Positions 62,480 to 64,000 of a DNA stretch of 64,000 bases are shown piece by piece. Location of the stretch: the NCBI GenBank assembly GCA_963812415.1, contig CAWEVH010000043.1:248001-312000 (forward strand), in the 5' to 3' direction. The stretch's first letter is position 1. Each line of letters begins with the position of its first letter. Under the pieces are notes generated by a model. It was not told where the DNA came from and searched no databases. It worked only from the letters and a program-made list of their open reading frames with translations. A program made the position numbers and the translations under genes. The stretch comes from JACVRW01 sp963812415 (GTDB lineage: Bacteria; Actinomycetota; Thermoleophilia; Solirubrobacterales; Thermoleophilaceae).

Positions 62480-63147
62480 GAGCGGCGGGGCTCCGTGTTC
62501 ACGGCCGCAGTACTGATGCTGCGGTTGGCAGGCCGACGGGACAAGCTTCGCCGCCGCGCTCTCGAGCGCTGCCGCGTGGGTGATCGTCGTAGCGGTGCTA
62601 TTGCAGATCGTCGCGCTGGTGGCCTGCAGCGAGGCGTGGCATCTAACGATCGAGGCGGCGGGCGGCGCGATCGACCGCAGGGTGCTCTACCGCGCCTCGA
62701 CCATGCAGGTTCTGGGCAGCGTGATCAACGGCCAGCTCGGGGTGGCCGCCCGGATCGCAGCCCTGCGGCGCTCTTCGCTGGACGCAAGCCCGCAGGTGCC
62801 CACCCTGGTCGCCGCGGAGTTTCCGATCCTTGCGATAGAGGCGATGTTGGCCGCGTTGGCGTCCTTCACGCTGGTTGCGCCCTCGGTCTACCCTGGTGGC
62901 TGCCACTCGCTGTGTTGGCCGGGATCGGCCTAGCCAGCGCCGGCCTGCGTGGCTCGCGCTCCCAGAAAGGGCGTGAGTTGTGGCGAGGCCTGGCAGTCCT
63001 GCGGAGCCTGAGCGGCGGAACCCGGGTGGCTGGCTTCGTGCTCGTCGCGGTCTGCTCGCCAAATCATCGCAACTGGCTGCTGTTGCACGCGGTCGGCGTG
63101 AACGCTTCCCTCTTCGACGCCACGGCGGTGTTGATCGCCGTGGTCTC
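62480..63147 (+). pseudogene. Broken flippase-like (LPG synthase TM-type) membrane gene
   Basis: Frames in succession read WVIVVAVLLQIVALVACSEA, STMQVLGSVINGQLGVAARI, VPTLVAAEFPILAIEAMLAA, LGLPWWLPLAVLAGIGLASA and NWLLLHAVGVNASLFDATAV. These are helices of the lysylphosphatidylglycerol-synthase/AglD-like flippase fold. The N-terminus is disrupted and shifts occur near 62890 and 63060. The sequence stops at the edge of the duplicated holin/DUF3618 block. A gene cut by the duplication is the best reading. Confidence 0.6.
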
Positions 63148-63274
63148 GCCTTGATCGTCGCCGTGGTCTACGGCGCGATCGGCGCGGTGCTCGCACTCAG
63201 GGTAGAAACAAGGTCCGGGAGGCGGGGCCGCCCGTGCCCGAACAAGCAACCGAAAGCGTGAAGGAGGACGTGCA
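63148..63274 (+). pseudogene. Truncated C-terminus of the holin-like gene (duplicate)
   Basis: The translation LIVAVVYGAIGAVLAL and NKVREAGPPVPEQATESVKE, continuing DVQWAKTQAKSGRT, corresponds to the end of the holin-like protein at 60752-61171. Only the last helix and tail are present, and they overlap the start of DUF3618 copy B in the same way as in copy A. It marks the limit of the duplication. Confidence 0.75.
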
Positions 63275-63772
63275 ATGGGCCAAGACACAGGCCAAATCAG
63301 GCAGGACATAGAGGAGACCCGCGGCCGCATGGGCGAGACGGTGGAGGCGCTTGGCTACAAGGCCGATGTGCCGGGCCGCGCCAAGGAGGCCGTCTCAGGA
63401 CGGGTCGATCTGGTGAAGTCCAAGATCTCAGGGGCCACACCCGACAGCGGCGACGTCAAGCAGGGCGCCCGTCGCGCCAAGGGCATGGCTCAGGAGAACC
63501 CGCTCGGGCTTGCGCTCGGCGCGGTCGCGGTCGGCTTCGTGGGCGGCCTGCTCATCCCGTCCACTCGCGTGGAGGACGAGAAAATCGGCCCCATGGCCGA
63601 CCAGGTCAAGGAGAAGGCGAAGGAGACCGGCCAGGAGGCCATGGACCGAGGCAAGGAGGTGGCCCGCCAGGCCGCCGACAGCGCCAAGGAGACAGCTCAG
63701 GAGGCCGGACGTGAGCAGGCTGACGGCCTGCGCGACAGCGCCCAACAGAAGGCCGAGCAGGTCTCGTCCTAG
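63275..63772 (+). CDS. DUF3618 membrane protein, copy B
   Basis: A 165-residue protein with the same plan as copy A: MGQDTGQIRQDIEETRGRMG, VEALGYKADV, one membrane helix (GLALGAVAVGFVGGLLIPST) and a coiled tail (QVKEKAKETGQEAMDRGKEV). The frame is intact. Ribosome site AAGGAGG lies upstream. It is inverted relative to copy A and nearly identical in the membrane part. Confidence 0.87.
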   Translation: MGQDTGQIRQDIEETRGRMGETVEALGYKADVPGRAKEAVSGRVDLVKSKISGATPDSGDVKQGARRAKGMAQENPLGLALGAVAVGFVGGLLIPSTRVEDEKIGPMADQVKEKAKETGQEAMDRGKEVARQAADSAKETAQEAGREQADGLRDSAQQKAEQVSS

Positions 63773-63924
63773 CCGCGGGCAAAGTCCCCCAGCCCTTCCT
63801 CGCGCGTCCGCACCAGCTGATTGTCAGGCTCGGTGTGGGCGCGCGAGATCGAGGGTTCACCCCCGCGACGATCCCGAGTACCCCGCCCGCGGGCTCGTGC
63901 GTGGGGAGGGCCTTTCGAGTTCAC
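63769..63924 (-). CDS. Possible small basic protein (51 residues)
   Basis: A GTG-started frame reads VNSKGPPHARARGRGTRDRR and ends EPDNQLVRTREEGLGDFARG. Its stop overlaps the stop of DUF3618 copy B on the other strand. There is no known family and only a modest protein-like character, so it may be spurious or the tail of a longer gene with a frameshift. Confidence 0.25.
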   Translation of the reverse strand: MNSKGPPHARARGRGTRDRRGGEPSISRAHTEPDNQLVRTREEGLGDFARG

Positions 63925-63943
63925 GGCTGGAGGGCGAGCGCGG

Positions 63944-64000
63944 TCAGGTGGGCCCGCGCTCCAGCTCCGCCTCGAGTGCGGAGTGGTCGCTCAACCCCGC
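63944..64000 (-). CDS. C-terminus of an endonuclease/exonuclease/phosphatase-family protein (partial)
   Basis: The last 18 codons before a TGA at 63946-63944 read AGLSDHSALEAELERGPT. The SDHSAL motif with its conserved Asp-His pair is the C-terminal signature of the EEP superfamily (exonuclease III/DNase I fold). The rest lies beyond the right edge. Confidence 0.5.
   Translation of the reverse strand, partial: AGLSDHSALEAELERGPT

Noticed and set aside
1..64000. tRNA, rRNA, CRISPR arrays and complete insertion sequences
   Set aside because: No cloverleaf-like sequence, ribosomal motif, regular spaced repeats or transposase motif was recognised in any gap. A covariance-model scan would be needed to exclude tRNAs fully.

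Overview
The window is very GC-rich (about 70% by eye) and looks like a chromosome piece of a high-GC actinobacterium. The best fit is class Thermoleophilia (Solirubrobacterales or relatives). Reasons are a fused shikimate kinase/3-dehydroquinate synthase next to a type IV pilus cluster, many GTG/TTG starts with 4-base GTGA/ATGA gene overlaps, several small NTF2-fold proteins, and a secreted protein with recurring DLRSPDARDAA units. The lineage is inference. I found no rRNA, tRNA, CRISPR array, complete insertion sequence or prophage.

Layout. 1-3.2 kb: a membrane GGDEF-EAL-GAF c-di-GMP protein running off the left edge. 3.2-9.4 kb: a secreted propeller-like protein, an SOS-controlled imuB plus DUF6504 pair, a glycosyltransferase, a TetR regulator with an NTF2 partner, and a TauE exporter. 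9.4-13.7 kb: aroC-aroKB-aroQ-pepP. 13.7-22.5 kb: a type IV pilus cluster on the same strand (pilA with its own terminator, then pilV-, pilW- and pilX-like genes, pilD, pilM, pilN, pilO and a TIG-domain gene). A c-di-GMP-I (GEMM) riboswitch lies in the pilA leader. 22.7-31.2 kb: a GT87-like membrane enzyme, a lipoprotein pair, a SMARCAL1-like helicase with a HIRAN protein, a hydroxyacid dehydrogenase, DUF389 and a cyclase-family protein.

31.3-38.9 kb is a tightly overlapping operon: zwf, GMC oxidoreductase, NDH-2-type dehydrogenase, aldose 1-epimerase, cydA and cydB. It reads as a sugar-oxidation module that can send electrons through quinone to a bd oxidase. 38.9-45.2 kb: a lysyl-oxidase-like protein, a 1-Cys peroxiredoxin, a tungstate importer (tupABC) with a one-component GntR-type regulator, and small proteins. 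45.2-57.2 kb is an accessory region with gene relics, a lower-GC FAD monooxygenase, a peroxiredoxin fused to a cyclic-nucleotide-binding domain, two LuxR-type regulators, a TPR protein, carbonic anhydrase, small stand-alone enzymes, and copies of a dispersed repeat of about 150 bp. 57.2-63.9 kb is a stress/envelope region: DUF892, a SigF/SigB-type sigma factor, a TetR regulator and small membrane proteins including an inverted duplicate of a holin-like/DUF3618 pair.

Caution: many otherwise well-conserved genes are split by one-base frameshifts. In most cases I could diagnose, deleting one G or C restores the family sequence. I treat these as probable assembly errors and annotate the rebuilt gene span. 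Coordinates of frameshifts are approximate.
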